A stretch of 64,000 nt of DNA from Verrucomicrobia bacterium SCGC AAA164-E04 (GTDB lineage: Bacteria > Verrucomicrobiota > Verrucomicrobiia > Limisphaerales > AAA164-E04). Shown here in pieces: positions 46,270-56,037 of this stretch. The position numbers and the translations under genes are program-made. How positions within the stretch are numbered: the first letter of the stretch is position 1; the number at the start of each line of letters is the position of its first letter. Location of the stretch: positions 1 through 64,000 of the forward strand of contig KB911873.1 of NCBI GenBank assembly GCA_000383715.1, given 5' to 3'. The notes below the pieces were generated by a model. It did no database searches. It was not told the DNA's origin and saw only the letters and a program-made list of their open reading frames with translations.

Positions 46270-47622
46270 ATGACCGAAACTGTTCAAATAGAGGAGAGTG
46301 ATTCATGGCTGGAAGCTTTCGAAGCTCTGGAGCATGCCGATAAGGATTCTCCAACCTGGCTGATCCCTTTCAGGAAGGCCGGACTGGCGCAATACGCCAA
46401 AACCGGATTACCCACTCTGCGTGATGAGGATTGGAGATTTACGAATATCGATCCAATTCGCAAGACAGCCTTCAGGCCCACCTTAGCTCCAGGCATCTTG
46501 GAGGCAGCCATGCTTGATGGCATTCCCTACCCTCTCAAAACAGGGAATGCTGCAAGACTTGTATTCCTCGACGGCCATTTTCAGAGGGAACTATCTGATA
46601 TGAGCAAACTTCCTCAAAACGTCACGTCTCTCTCCATGAAAGACGCAGTGGCCAGGGAGGACTTGAGATTGGATCAGCACCTGGGACAATATACTTATCA
46701 CCATGACAACCCATTTGCAGCGCTGAATGCGGCCTTCTTTCAGGACGGCTTTTATCTGAACATACCAAAAAACCTGCAGATAGAAACACCGTTGCATATC
46801 ATCCATCTTTCGAGTGGCAACGATGCTCAAGCGTCATTTGCCAGATTCTTTATTCGCGCCGGAGAATTTTCAAAATGCACCATTCTTGAATCCCACCATG
46901 CGCTCAGTGAGGGGATTTACCTGAACGCTCCCACTACTGAATTTGTTGTGGAGAATGAAGCAAATATTGAACACATCAAAATCCAGGATGAATCCAAGCA
47001 GGCATTTCATCTTGCCAGTGTTTACGCTCACGTTGGAAGGGCTGCTCAGTTCCATTCTCATTACCTGAATATGGGAGGGCGTATCAGCCGAAACAATATC
47101 CGCACCAAACTGAATGGAGAGGGTCTTGAGTGCGTGCTGAACGGACTATACCTTGCTGATGGTGATCAGTTGTCAGACAATCACATGATCGTGGACCATT
47201 CCAAGCCTCATTGTGATAGTCACGAATATTTCAACGGCATTCTGGACGATAAAGCGCGCGGTGTTTTCCATGGACGTATCCTCGTGCAACAAATCGCTCA
47301 GAAGACGGATGCTAAACAGACGAACAAAAACCTGTTACTCTCCAATGACGCGACTGCCGACACCAAACCTCAACTTGAAATTTATGCAGATGATGTCAAA
47401 TGTACCCACGGCGCAACCATTGGGCAACTCGATGACGAAGCCATTTATTATCTGAGGACAAGAGGAGTACCCAAGGCGGTAGCTCAACAAATGCTTGTTC
47501 ATGCTTTTGCAGGTGAAATAATCGATCGCATCCATCACGAGCTTATTCGAGAAGAACTGGATGAGGTGGTTTGGACCCGCTTGGAAAAATTCGCTCACTT
47601 TCAAAACGTCTCAACGACATAA
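46270..47622 (+). CDS. sufD: Fe-S cluster assembly protein SufD
   Basis: SufD pairs with SufB in the scaffold complex. The start at 46270 (MTETVQIEESDSW) is preferred to a TTG at 46246. DEDWRFTNIDPI near the N-terminus, then FHGRILVQQIAQKTDAKQTNKNLLLS and KCTHGATIGQLDDEAIYYLRTRG in the C-terminal half, are SufD signatures; the His in the KCTHG motif is the conserved one. Length 450. It ends 19 bp before sufT. Confidence 0.95.
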   Translation: MTETVQIEESDSWLEAFEALEHADKDSPTWLIPFRKAGLAQYAKTGLPTLRDEDWRFTNIDPIRKTAFRPTLAPGILEAAMLDGIPYPLKTGNAARLVFLDGHFQRELSDMSKLPQNVTSLSMKDAVAREDLRLDQHLGQYTYHHDNPFAALNAAFFQDGFYLNIPKNLQIETPLHIIHLSSGNDAQASFARFFIRAGEFSKCTILESHHALSEGIYLNAPTTEFVVENEANIEHIKIQDESKQAFHLASVYAHVGRAAQFHSHYLNMGGRISRNNIRTKLNGEGLECVLNGLYLADGDQLSDNHMIVDHSKPHCDSHEYFNGILDDKARGVFHGRILVQQIAQKTDAKQTNKNLLLSNDATADTKPQLEIYADDVKCTHGATIGQLDDEAIYYLRTRGVPKAVAQQMLVHAFAGEIIDRIHHELIREELDEVVWTRLEKFAHFQNVSTT

Positions 47623-47641
47623 TTCAAACACGACGCATCCA

Positions 47642-48202
47642 ATGCAGAATCAGGAATCCATCGAACTGACACGCGACGTTGAAGCCGCCATTGTTCCAGC
47701 CGGAGATCAAGTCACTCTGATCAAGGGAGAAACAGCCCAGATTACGCAGGAACTGGGAGGCTCTTTCACCGTTTTGGTCAACGGTAACATGTTTCGCATA
47801 CAGGGCAAAGACGCCGATGCACTGGGACGTGAGGTCACGGAAAGCCGCATCAAGGCAGCCATAGAGGGAGATGTTGCGACTCCTGAGGAGGTGGAGGCTC
47901 ATGTATGGGAGCAGATGAAAACGTGTTTCGATCCTGAGATACCAGTCAACGTGGTTGATCTGGGCTTGATTTATGACTGCGTGGTAACGCCCGTAAAGGA
48001 AAAAAACAGTTATCATATACTGGTCAAAATGACGTTGACTGCGCCGGGCTGTGGAATGGGTCCGGTCATTCAGCAAGACGTTCAAAATAAGGTCATGTGC
48101 ATTGAAGATGTGTCCGAAGCTGATGTCGAATTAGTCTGGGAGCCACAATGGAATCAAGGCATGATGACCGAAGCCGCCAAATTACAACTGGGTTTGATGT
48201 GA
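47642..48202 (+). CDS. sufT: SufT: DUF59 (MIP18-like) Fe-S cluster maturation protein
   Basis: DUF59 proteins assist transfer of Fe-S clusters to target proteins. The N-terminal part (residues 1-75) is the SufT-specific extension, with a VPAGDQVTLIKGETAQITQELGGSFT stretch. The DUF59 domain starts near residue 90 with MKTCFDPEIPVNVVDLGLIYD and contains LTAPGCGMGPVIQQDV with the conserved Cys. Start at 47642 chosen because the open frame upstream overlaps sufD. Length 186 matches SufT. It sits between sufD and sufS. Confidence 0.92.
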   Translation: MQNQESIELTRDVEAAIVPAGDQVTLIKGETAQITQELGGSFTVLVNGNMFRIQGKDADALGREVTESRIKAAIEGDVATPEEVEAHVWEQMKTCFDPEIPVNVVDLGLIYDCVVTPVKEKNSYHILVKMTLTAPGCGMGPVIQQDVQNKVMCIEDVSEADVELVWEPQWNQGMMTEAAKLQLGLM

Positions 48203-48204
48203 CA

Positions 48205-49467
48205 ATGAACACCGTGGACGAAACTGTTTCCACATCTGCAGGCGACACGCTGAGCCTGGAAACGCGAAAAGACTTTCCTGTCCTGCATCAGGAAATCAAT
48301 GGTCATCAATTGATATACTTTGATAACGCTGCCACAAGCCAGAAACCTTCTCAGGTTCTGGATGCCATTCAGCATTACTATCAACATGACAATGCGAACG
48401 TGCATCGAGGCATCCATGAACTCAGCAATCGTGCTACACTTGGCTATGAGTCCGCACGCGAGCGAACGGCTGAATTCATCAATGCAAACAGTGCTCGAGA
48501 AATTATTTTTACGCGGGGAACAACTGAGGCCGTAAACCTGCTGGCATCATCTCTGAGTCAGTCAGTCTTGAAGCCTGATGATACGATATTGATTACCGAA
48601 ATGGAGCACCACAGCAATATGGTGCCCTGGCAAATGGTCGCCGAGCGAACAGGGGCCACACTGAAATACCTACCGGTCAAGGATACTCAGGGTGCTTTGG
48701 ACCTGGAGCATCTGGACAAGTGGATGACACCTGATGTTAAAATCTTTAGCTGCGTCCATATTTCAAATAGCCTCGGCACCATCAACCCGGTCAAACAGCT
48801 GTGTGCAAAAGCCAGGTCGGTGGGAGCATTGACGTTTATTGATGGAGCTCAGAGTGCGGGTCATTACCCTGTGGATGTTCAGGATATTGATTGTGATTTC
48901 TACGCCTTTTCCGGTCACAAGATTGTTGGGCCAACGGGTATTGGAGTACTCTATGGAAAGAGAAACGTTCTGGAACAATTGCCTCCATATCAGGGCGGTG
49001 GTGAAATGATTTCTGAGGTTAGTTATGATGGCCCAAGCTTCAAGGAAGCTCCTCATAAATTCGAAGCAGGAACACCTAATATGTCAGGAGCAGTTGGTTT
49101 GGCTGCAGCCATGGATTACATTGATGCCATCGGACGTAAGGAAATCTTTGAACACGATCGCTCTTTGGCTGAATATTTTTATAGGGAAGTCAAATCGATT
49201 CCCGGAACTCAGGTGTATGGCCCCGAGCAAAATCGTGCTGGTCTGGTAAGCTTTCTACTTGGTGGAATGCACTCTCACGATGTGGTGACTCTGGCTGACC
49301 AAAAGGGAATAGCGCTCAGAGGAGGACATCATTGCACGCAGCCCCTGATGAAGAAATTTGGAGTCACAGGAACGGCACGCGCGAGTTTTTATTTCTACAA
49401 CAACCGCCAGGAAATCGACCGAAGTCTGGAGGTCCTGGCACATATACAGAAGCGCTTCGGAGACTGA
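48205..49467 (+). CDS. sufS: Cysteine desulfurase SufS
   Basis: SufS is the PLP enzyme that takes sulfur from cysteine for Fe-S cluster assembly. The start at 48205 follows sufT by 2 bp. The YFDNAATSQKP motif near the N-terminus, the PLP lysine in FSGHKIVGPTGIGVLYGK, and the catalytic Cys in RGGHHCTQPLMKKFG identify the class II desulfurase. Length 420 is typical. Confidence 0.95.
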   Translation: MNTVDETVSTSAGDTLSLETRKDFPVLHQEINGHQLIYFDNAATSQKPSQVLDAIQHYYQHDNANVHRGIHELSNRATLGYESARERTAEFINANSAREIIFTRGTTEAVNLLASSLSQSVLKPDDTILITEMEHHSNMVPWQMVAERTGATLKYLPVKDTQGALDLEHLDKWMTPDVKIFSCVHISNSLGTINPVKQLCAKARSVGALTFIDGAQSAGHYPVDVQDIDCDFYAFSGHKIVGPTGIGVLYGKRNVLEQLPPYQGGGEMISEVSYDGPSFKEAPHKFEAGTPNMSGAVGLAAAMDYIDAIGRKEIFEHDRSLAEYFYREVKSIPGTQVYGPEQNRAGLVSFLLGGMHSHDVVTLADQKGIALRGGHHCTQPLMKKFGVTGTARASFYFYNNRQEIDRSLEVLAHIQKRFGD

Positions 49468-49526
49468 AGGAGCTTTGGTAACCACACGGAGAGCACGAAG
49501 TTCAGGCCCAAAACTGATTTACCTAT

Positions 49527-50087
49527 ATGAGCAACCCATCCAGCATTACACCAAAGTCCACCATGCATGAGCTTTTGGAGACCTACCCATGGGCTCAACG
49601 TGCTCTCTTCCGCCATTACCATATTGGTGGTTGCAGCAGCTGTGCTTTTCAGGCGGATGAAACTGTGGAAGACCTATGCAAACGTAATGAGAATATTGAT
49701 CCCAATGAACTCATCACAAAGGTCCAGCAAAGCCATGATGAAGATCAGAAAGTATTGATGAAGTCGACCGCTGTTTTTGAAGCTCTCCAGTCCAATGAAC
49801 CCTGCCGTCTGGTGGATATCCGGACCAGTGAAGAATGGGAGGCAGTCAAACTGGTTGAAGCCATACATATGTCTCAGGAATCCATGCAGGAGATCCTTGC
49901 CCAATGGCCTCGCGAAGATTTGCTTGTCATCTACGATCATACCGGCAAAAGCAGTCTTGACGCTGCAACCTACTTTCAAGGCCAGGGATTCAAGAATGTT
50001 CGCTGCATGGACGGAGGGATCGACGCCTGGGCTCGCGAAGTCGACAAGGACGTCCCAAGATATCGACTTGAACCAGTAGAAGGTTGA
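49527..50087 (+). CDS. Rhodanese-like protein with N-terminal Cys motif domain, catalytic Cys absent
   Basis: The product has two parts. Residues 10-60 form a small helical domain with HYHIGGCSSCAF (C36, C39), resembling DUF1858/ScdA-N domains found in Fe-S repair proteins. Residues 80-180 form a rhodanese domain with VDIRTSEEWEAVKL and GGIDAWA. The rhodanese active-site loop, normally Cys-x-x-Gly-x-Arg/Ser, reads DHTGKSS, with D137 in place of the Cys. It is therefore unlikely to be a sulfurtransferase. It lies between sufS and sufU on the same strand, which suggests a sulfur or cluster carrier role; that is inference. Confidence 0.85.
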   Translation: MSNPSSITPKSTMHELLETYPWAQRALFRHYHIGGCSSCAFQADETVEDLCKRNENIDPNELITKVQQSHDEDQKVLMKSTAVFEALQSNEPCRLVDIRTSEEWEAVKLVEAIHMSQESMQEILAQWPREDLLVIYDHTGKSSLDAATYFQGQGFKNVRCMDGGIDAWAREVDKDVPRYRLEPVEG

Positions 50088-50125
50088 TTTAAGCCTGAAA
50101 ACTCATAGGCTTGTTTAGGAGTTAT

Positions 50126-50635
50126 ATGACAGATGCCTTTCAACAAAAAGTAGAAGAAGCCATGCGCAACCCCAAGAATCTCGGGGAGATGAAAGATGCA
50201 GACACCATCGGCACGGTAGGTGGCGCGGGTTGTGGAGACATGCTGCGCATGTGGCTCAAGTTTGAAGATAAGGACGGCAAGAAGGTTATCGACAAGGCAT
50301 CATTTCAATCCTTCGGATGCGAGACTGCCATTGCCGCCGCCAGTATGGCGACGGAAATGCTGAAAGGGAAAACGACCGAAGAAGCCGTTCGAATGTCTGG
50401 GGCAGAGTTGGCCGCCGATCTGGGACCTCTTCCGCCAACAAAAATTCATTGTACCACACTGGTGGAAGACGCAATCAGGAGCGCGATAGAGTCGCATGAG
50501 GGAAAACCCTGCACTTCTCCCGACCTTGAGCCGGAGCAGACAAAGAACAGCCAAAGCCTTCTCGACACGATGCATGCTTCGGGGAAAGGTGGCAAGGGAT
50601 TGAAGGTGGTCCTGTTACCCACCGAAGACAGCTGA
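50126..50635 (+). CDS. sufU: SufU/IscU-family Fe-S scaffold protein
   Basis: A NifU-N/IscU-like protein that either acts as scaffold or, in SufU, transfers sulfur from SufS. The ATG at 50126 is supported by an AGGAG 4 bp upstream (50117-50121). Three ligand Cys are conserved: C36 in GAGCGD (with Asp 38), C65 in SFGCETAIAAAS and C109 in KIHCTTLVEDAI. The C-terminal extension after residue 120 is poorly conserved-looking and ends in a GKGGKGLKVVLL segment. Length 169. It is the last gene of the suf cluster. Confidence 0.9.
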   Translation: MTDAFQQKVEEAMRNPKNLGEMKDADTIGTVGGAGCGDMLRMWLKFEDKDGKKVIDKASFQSFGCETAIAAASMATEMLKGKTTEEAVRMSGAELAADLGPLPPTKIHCTTLVEDAIRSAIESHEGKPCTSPDLEPEQTKNSQSLLDTMHASGKGGKGLKVVLLPTEDS

Positions 50636-50650
50636 AACTAGCCTGACATA

Positions 50651-51079
50651 ATGCAAGCCATGAGGAGCAGAAAGATACAGGAAAACCTCAGCTTCGTAGT
50701 CATTGTATCGACATGGCCTCAAAAAGATCATTCTGTTCACGAAACAATTCGCCCTTTCGATGAGTCTTTGATCAAGGCAAAATTCGTTCCTGTAGAAGGA
50801 ACAAAGTTGTTCATGGAAAGTATCAGTCAGAAAACTCTCAACACACTGAGGCCTGACAATGGGCACATTGCTTTCACCCCACAGTCCCAACCAAGCCCAA
50901 TCCCTTTCCCTATAAAACCCAAGGCAATTCAAAAAGCCGAGAACCATGGCAATGCCCGGCGTCTCAAGTATCAGGCTCTGAAAACAGCAGGCCCGGAAGC
51001 AGGTAAGATGAAACATGATTTAGTGAAAAGGTTGCAGGATGCCCGCTTCAAAGAAATGGGATTGTCGTTTGACGGTTGA
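50651..51079 (+). CDS. Hypothetical protein downstream of sufU
   Basis: I do not recognise a family. The 142-residue product is basic, contains a central Pro-rich segment (QSQPSPIPFPIKPK) and ends in a charged, probably helical segment (LKYQALKTAGPEAGKMKHDL). It starts 15 bp after sufU, but no strong ribosome site is visible at either 50651 or the next ATG at 50660. An overlapping open frame exists on the other strand, so coding potential is uncertain. Confidence 0.45.
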   Translation: MQAMRSRKIQENLSFVVIVSTWPQKDHSVHETIRPFDESLIKAKFVPVEGTKLFMESISQKTLNTLRPDNGHIAFTPQSQPSPIPFPIKPKAIQKAENHGNARRLKYQALKTAGPEAGKMKHDLVKRLQDARFKEMGLSFDG

Positions 51080-51168
51080 ATCAACATTCTGAGCGGTTTT
51101 ATTCAGCGAGCGGAAAAATAACGGAAATGTCATTAAACAATATACCGAGTTTTCACCCTGAAGAAAGT

Positions 51169-53364
51169 ATGATGTATCGTATTGCAGGATTCGTTTCGAC
51201 CTGGCTGATTTTGATCGGTTTGGGAGCAAATCTGACACAGGCAGCAGAAACAAAACTTTCCCTTCTGCTGGACAAGACAGAGGCCACTCCAGGCGACACT
51301 GTTCTTGCCGGAATTCGCCTGGAGCTCAAGGAAGGCTGGCACACTTACTGGCGCTACGGGGGTGATGCAGCCCAACCGCCCAGGATTACCTGGAAGTTAC
51401 CACCCGGAATCACTGCGGGCAGTATTCGCTGGCCTCTTCCTGTAAAAGAAGAAAGCTCTGGTCTCTATTCCTATGCCTATCACGACGATATTGTACTGCT
51501 CGTTCCCTTGACGATAGGCTCTGACCTCAAAACGGGGTCTGTCAAGCTGAATGCGGATGTCTTCTGGCTGGAATGCAAAGAATCCTGTATTCCTCGCAAT
51601 GGAACAATCAGTCGCACCCTCAAGATTGGGACGACTGGCAAATCGTCGCCCGAAGCCTCTTCATTAGCCGCATGGAACAATAAAGTGCCTCCACCAGCTG
51701 TTGACTTGAAATTCAAGGCTGATTGGTCGAAAAGTATAGCCGATGATGAACGTCAACTGACCATTGAGCTAGCTGAGAACCAAGGCTTCTATTTCAAAGA
51801 TTTCTATCCCTTTGAAAACGAGGATTACGAAATCGGAGGAAAAACAACTTTTGAACAGGCCGAGGGCAAATCTTTGTCGCTGACCAAAATACTCCTCAAT
51901 TGGGGAGAAACATGGCCTGATAAAATAAGTGGTGTTGCCGTGCTGGCAAAGCAGACCGGAGAAAATACCCGGGCTTATGAAATTTCAGTGACTTTGGGAG
52001 AGGGTTTTGAGACTGAAAAGGCAAGCACTGCATTGACAATACCCGCACCCGCGAACGCAGCTCCGGATGGGGCGGAAGCAACCCCTGTCGAGGAATCAAG
52101 TGGGGGATGGCCCCTGATGCTGTTGTTCGCTTTTGTGGGTGGTTTCATCTTGAACTTCATGCCATGCGTACTACCGGTTATTTCCCTGAAGATCCTGGGG
52201 TTCGTGCATCAAAGCAAAGAACAACCCAGACGCATCTTTCAACTCGGACTACTTTACGGCGTAGGAGTACTATTCTCTTTTTGGATCCTCGCAGGGCTGG
52301 TGATCGGCGTACAATCGGCGGGTAACCTGGCGAACTGGGGCATGCAATTCCAAAACCCTCAATTCCTTGTCCTCATGACTCTTCTGGTCACACTGGTCGC
52401 ACTTAATTTTTTCGGTGTCTTTGAAATTACAGGCGGGCGTTTGACCAGCGCAGCCTCAAATGCAGCCTCACGCAATGGAAACATGGGAGCGTTTTTCAAC
52501 GGCATACTGGCAACTGTGCTGGCAACGCCTTGCACCGCACCATTTTTAGGCACAGCCCTGGGATTTGCGTTCACACAACCCCCAGTCGGCATCGTGGTCT
52601 TGTTCACAGCCGTCGCCATGGGTTTGGCGTTTCCTTATATCTTGTTAAGCTGGAACCCAGCCTGGCTCGGCATCCTCCCCAAACCAGGCGCATGGATGGA
52701 ACGTTTTAAAGTCTTCATGGGCTTTCCCATGATAGGCACCGCCATCTGGCTCTATACCATTGCCCGCTTGCATTTCGGAGAAAAAGGGGATCTCTGGATG
52801 GGATTATTGCTTGTGTTCGTCGCCATGGCTGCATGGGTCTATGGAGAATTTGTGCAACGAGGAAGCTCACGCAAAGGACTGGCCCTGGGAGTCAGCGCGG
52901 CATGCCTTTTATTTGCCTATGGGTGGATTCTTGAAAGCGAACTTAACTGGCGTGATCCTGTTGGCCCTGTAACAACAAATGCAGGAAACGTAAGCAAAGG
53001 TAAAAATGGAATCCTCTGGCAAGCATGGTCCGAGGAAGCCGTGGCCAAAGCGCGTGCAGAGGGTAAGGTCGTCCTCGTAGATTTCACTGCCAAATGGTGC
53101 GCTAACTGCCAGATCAACAAAAAAACCAGCATCGAAATCGAGAAAGTACGTCAAAAACTCGAGAGCATCAGCGGTATTACTTTCAAAGGCGACTACACCT
53201 TTTACGATTCAAGGATCACGGCACAACTCCAGAAATTTGGGCGCAGCGGGGTGCCTCTGGTGCTGGTCTATGCCCCCGGCGCAGAGCCCCCCATCCTCCT
53301 TCCCGAATTACTCACACCTGGCATCGTCCTAGAAGCCCTAGAAAAAGCTTCTAGCAAAAGTTGA
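51169..53364 (+). CDS. DsbD/ScsB-like thiol:disulfide interchange protein
   Basis: DsbD-type proteins carry electrons from cytoplasmic thioredoxin across the membrane to periplasmic thiols. The start at 51169 gives a signal peptide (MMYRIAGFVSTWLILIGLGA). Then come a periplasmic N-terminal domain of about 300 residues with a CKESC motif, and a multi-helix DsbD membrane domain with the two redox Cys in LNFMPCVLPVISLK and ATPCTAPFLGTALG. The C-terminal thioredoxin domain has KWCANCQINK. The order and motifs match the long ScsB-type DsbD. It stands alone in front of a 247-bp gap. Length 731. Confidence 0.93.
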   Translation: MMYRIAGFVSTWLILIGLGANLTQAAETKLSLLLDKTEATPGDTVLAGIRLELKEGWHTYWRYGGDAAQPPRITWKLPPGITAGSIRWPLPVKEESSGLYSYAYHDDIVLLVPLTIGSDLKTGSVKLNADVFWLECKESCIPRNGTISRTLKIGTTGKSSPEASSLAAWNNKVPPPAVDLKFKADWSKSIADDERQLTIELAENQGFYFKDFYPFENEDYEIGGKTTFEQAEGKSLSLTKILLNWGETWPDKISGVAVLAKQTGENTRAYEISVTLGEGFETEKASTALTIPAPANAAPDGAEATPVEESSGGWPLMLLFAFVGGFILNFMPCVLPVISLKILGFVHQSKEQPRRIFQLGLLYGVGVLFSFWILAGLVIGVQSAGNLANWGMQFQNPQFLVLMTLLVTLVALNFFGVFEITGGRLTSAASNAASRNGNMGAFFNGILATVLATPCTAPFLGTALGFAFTQPPVGIVVLFTAVAMGLAFPYILLSWNPAWLGILPKPGAWMERFKVFMGFPMIGTAIWLYTIARLHFGEKGDLWMGLLLVFVAMAAWVYGEFVQRGSSRKGLALGVSAACLLFAYGWILESELNWRDPVGPVTTNAGNVSKGKNGILWQAWSEEAVAKARAEGKVVLVDFTAKWCANCQINKKTSIEIEKVRQKLESISGITFKGDYTFYDSRITAQLQKFGRSGVPLVLVYAPGAEPPILLPELLTPGIVLEALEKASSKS

Positions 53365-53611
53365 TTCAAGTCGCCTGCCATGAGCAGCGAGAGTTGCCCG
53401 ACGATGAGACAATCCTTGTCAAGTTACGTCATGTTGAGCAGAGAGAAGGGTATTAGAGAAGAAGAAAACCAAAGTAAGAACCCGCAGCGCACTGAGCCAG
53501 ATTCATTTGAACGGCTCCTGATGAACCCTTGATATCGAGCGGGAGCAGCATGCATATTTCAATTTGGCTCGTCTGAGAGCTGTCGATGGATCATGAGTTC
53601 ACATTCGAAGT

Positions 53612-54421
53612 TCAGGCTGCCCCCGAGACTCCACGAAACATACGGTCATGATTGGATTCAGTTTGAGCTTCCAGTTCATCCATAGGACACCCCAGCCAGC
53701 CTGAAACAAACCGATAGACAGAGCGCAGATTACCGGGATGATTGACAGGCGCATTTTTGTGATCCACCCCTCCATGATGTGTTTGCAAATGTTCAGGAAG
53801 ATGCATATCCGGCGCGTCCGTTTCGATGAGTAAACGGTCAAATGGAATTTGCTCAAAAACTTTCTTTCTGGACGCTTTTCTCGGATGCGCAAAATAACCG
53901 GAAATTGAAAAACGGGCTCCCATCGCAACCCATTCCTGAATCATTTCAACCGGACCGCTGTATGAATGCAGAAGAAAACCCGGCCCCAGGTGAGGGACGC
54001 GTCTCACCAGATCCAGAAGCCGCCCCCAGGCTTTCAAACAATGCACACTAACAGGCAAGCCCAGGCGGTTGGCCAACTCCCATTGCAGAAGGAACACCTC
54101 TTCCTGTTCCTCGATATTGTCCTTGCGAAACCAGCGATCAAGACCGATTTCACCCACAGCCGCTGGAAAAGTCGTTAAATGTTCCTCGAGATGATGCAAC
54201 CAATTCGAGGAACGTTCGTTCAACCACCAGGGATGCAATCCGAAGGAAGGTATCACTTGTGAGAACGAATCTGCACAATCAACCACCTTCCCCCAATCCC
54301 CTTCCCTCGTGCCATTGACGACTAATTGACGGATATTTTCAGATTCAATGAGCTTCGCCATCTGTGGACGAACTCCATCAAGCCGAACGTCCTGGAGATG
54401 TAGATGTGCATCAATGAGCAT
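53612..54421 (-). CDS. TatD-family metal-dependent hydrolase
   Basis: TatD proteins are metal-dependent nucleases or deacylases of the amidohydrolase superfamily. The metal pair H6 and H8 is in IDAHLHLQD. GEIGLDRWFRK provides the conserved Glu, VHCLKAWG and LLHSYSGPVEMI further His ligands, and LLIETDAPDMH the catalytic Asp. Length 269 fits. It lies 54 bp from the end of the GntP-like gene on the same strand, and could be co-transcribed. Confidence 0.93.
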   Translation of the reverse strand: MLIDAHLHLQDVRLDGVRPQMAKLIESENIRQLVVNGTREGDWGKVVDCADSFSQVIPSFGLHPWWLNERSSNWLHHLEEHLTTFPAAVGEIGLDRWFRKDNIEEQEEVFLLQWELANRLGLPVSVHCLKAWGRLLDLVRRVPHLGPGFLLHSYSGPVEMIQEWVAMGARFSISGYFAHPRKASRKKVFEQIPFDRLLIETDAPDMHLPEHLQTHHGGVDHKNAPVNHPGNLRSVYRFVSGWLGCPMDELEAQTESNHDRMFRGVSGAA

Positions 54422-54474
54422 GGGAATTATTCAGAATCCTTCGGTGCCACCATTGACTCAGTTGACCTGCAGAC

Positions 54475-56037
54475 CTAACCGGCAAATGGAAGAATCCGGG
54501 AGAACACCAGAATCTCCACCAAACCTAACAGCGAAATCGCAGTCAAAAGCACGCTCCATGTGCGGAGTGTTTCCTTTTCGGTAAAGCCGCTGAGACGCTG
54601 CACGACCCAGAATCCACTGTCATTCATCCAAGAAAGAGTGATACTTCCGAATCCTACGGCAAGGAAGATATACAAGGGGTGATAAGTCAGGCCCGCCCCA
54701 TCCCCTATGACTGCTGCCATCAACCCCACACCAGTGATCATGGCAACTGTCGCAGAGCCTTGAGCAATACGTACGACTGCTGTCGCCAGCCAGGCGAGCA
54801 GGATATAGGAAATATTGAACTTGTCGGCGAGTGCCTGAATGGTTTCTCCAACTCCAGCCAGACGGATCATCCCGCCAAATGCACCACCCGCACCTGTGAT
54901 CAGAATGATGACGCCAGCCATGTGCAGAGGGGCATCCAATTTTTCACTCAAGGTCTTTGAGAGATTCCCTTTGAGGGAAGGATTGTTTTTGATGAGCTGA
55001 GCAGCGTAAGTTGCGACAGCAAAAGCGGCAGCAATCAGCATGGCAATATTGGAATGCCCTACAAACTGAAGGTAAGGGTATAATTTACCTTGATCCTTAC
55101 CCAGCATGTCCAGCACGGACACCAAAGAAATAGCAACAACTGGAAATGCAACTGGAATGGATGACACAAACAATCCCGGCAGTTCACTGTCTTTTTTATC
55201 AACAATGGATTTTAGATCTTGAGCTGAGGTGCCAGGTACGTTGCGCATGGGAATATTCAGTTTATCGTCAAACCTCTTGGCCATCACGAGCACCAACCAT
55301 GCTGGGAGTATACTGGCTGCCAACCCTGCCATGATGGCAACCCCAAGATCTATTTTCAGTGTATTCGCGATCATCAGCGGCCCAGGCGTAGGTGGCACCA
55401 TGGAATGGGTGATAGCCCCCGCACCTGCCATGGCAATGACATACATCGTGTAGCTCTTGCCCGTGCGAAGGCTCAAGGCACGGGCAAGCGGTATGAGCAG
55501 AAAAAATACCGTGTCAAAGAATACAGGGATCGAGAGGAGAAACCCACTCATGAGCAGCACGATCCCAGCTCGCTTTTCTCCGCACACCTTGAGCAGGGAT
55601 CTGACAATTCGATCTGCAGCCCCGCTTCCCATGAGACACGTTCCGATGATGGCAGCCAGCGCGATGACCAATCCAATCCCGCCGGCAGTATTTCCAAAGC
55701 CTTTGAGCGACCACTTGACGGATTTAATCAGGTTATTCCCTTCAAGATCTGTCATATCCAGTGCCACTCTGGAATCAAAAAGCCCCTTGTTCAAGTCGTT
55801 CAGATTAGGTAGATCGCCAGTCAGAATACCCGCAAGGACAGCCGCAAGGATCAATGCTAGAAATGCGTGAACTCGCAGCATGGTAATGGCGACGACGATG
55901 AAGACCACGCAGATGGACAAAATTGCAAATGGCCACATTGAAATGGAAGCCTCTACGCTTGCTTGTGCTAGTAAGGGTATCATAGTTACTACAGATGGGG
56001 TTTGCATAAGTCCCGCATAAATTGCTGCAAGGGTCAA
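54475..56037 (-). CDS. GntP-family gluconate/proton symporter
   Basis: A sugar-acid permease of the GntP/GntT family. About 12-14 hydrophobic helices are seen, with the conserved blocks GSGAADRIVRSLLKVCGEKRAG and GFLLSIPVFFDTVFFLLIPLARAL; ITHSMVPPTPGPL is the hallmark loop. Length 520 is above the usual 440 because of an N-terminal extension. A start further in (MQTPSVVTMI at 56007) is also possible. Substrate cannot be fixed from sequence; gluconate is the family default. Confidence 0.9.
   Translation of the reverse strand: MTLAAIYAGLMQTPSVVTMIPLLAQASVEASISMWPFAILSICVVFIVVAITMLRVHAFLALILAAVLAGILTGDLPNLNDLNKGLFDSRVALDMTDLEGNNLIKSVKWSLKGFGNTAGGIGLVIALAAIIGTCLMGSGAADRIVRSLLKVCGEKRAGIVLLMSGFLLSIPVFFDTVFFLLIPLARALSLRTGKSYTMYVIAMAGAGAITHSMVPPTPGPLMIANTLKIDLGVAIMAGLAASILPAWLVLVMAKRFDDKLNIPMRNVPGTSAQDLKSIVDKKDSELPGLFVSSIPVAFPVVAISLVSVLDMLGKDQGKLYPYLQFVGHSNIAMLIAAAFAVATYAAQLIKNNPSLKGNLSKTLSEKLDAPLHMAGVIILITGAGGAFGGMIRLAGVGETIQALADKFNISYILLAWLATAVVRIAQGSATVAMITGVGLMAAVIGDGAGLTYHPLYIFLAVGFGSITLSWMNDSGFWVVQRLSGFTEKETLRTWSVLLTAISLLGLVEILVFSRILPFAG

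Noticed and set aside
38069-51097. Shared 14-mer CAACATTCTGAGCG near 38070 and 51085
   Set aside because: One such match in 64 kb is expected by chance; the flanks do not match.
53365-53611. Non-coding 247-bp stretch after the DsbD-like gene
   Set aside because: Checked for tRNA, hairpin terminators and small genes; nothing convincing was seen.
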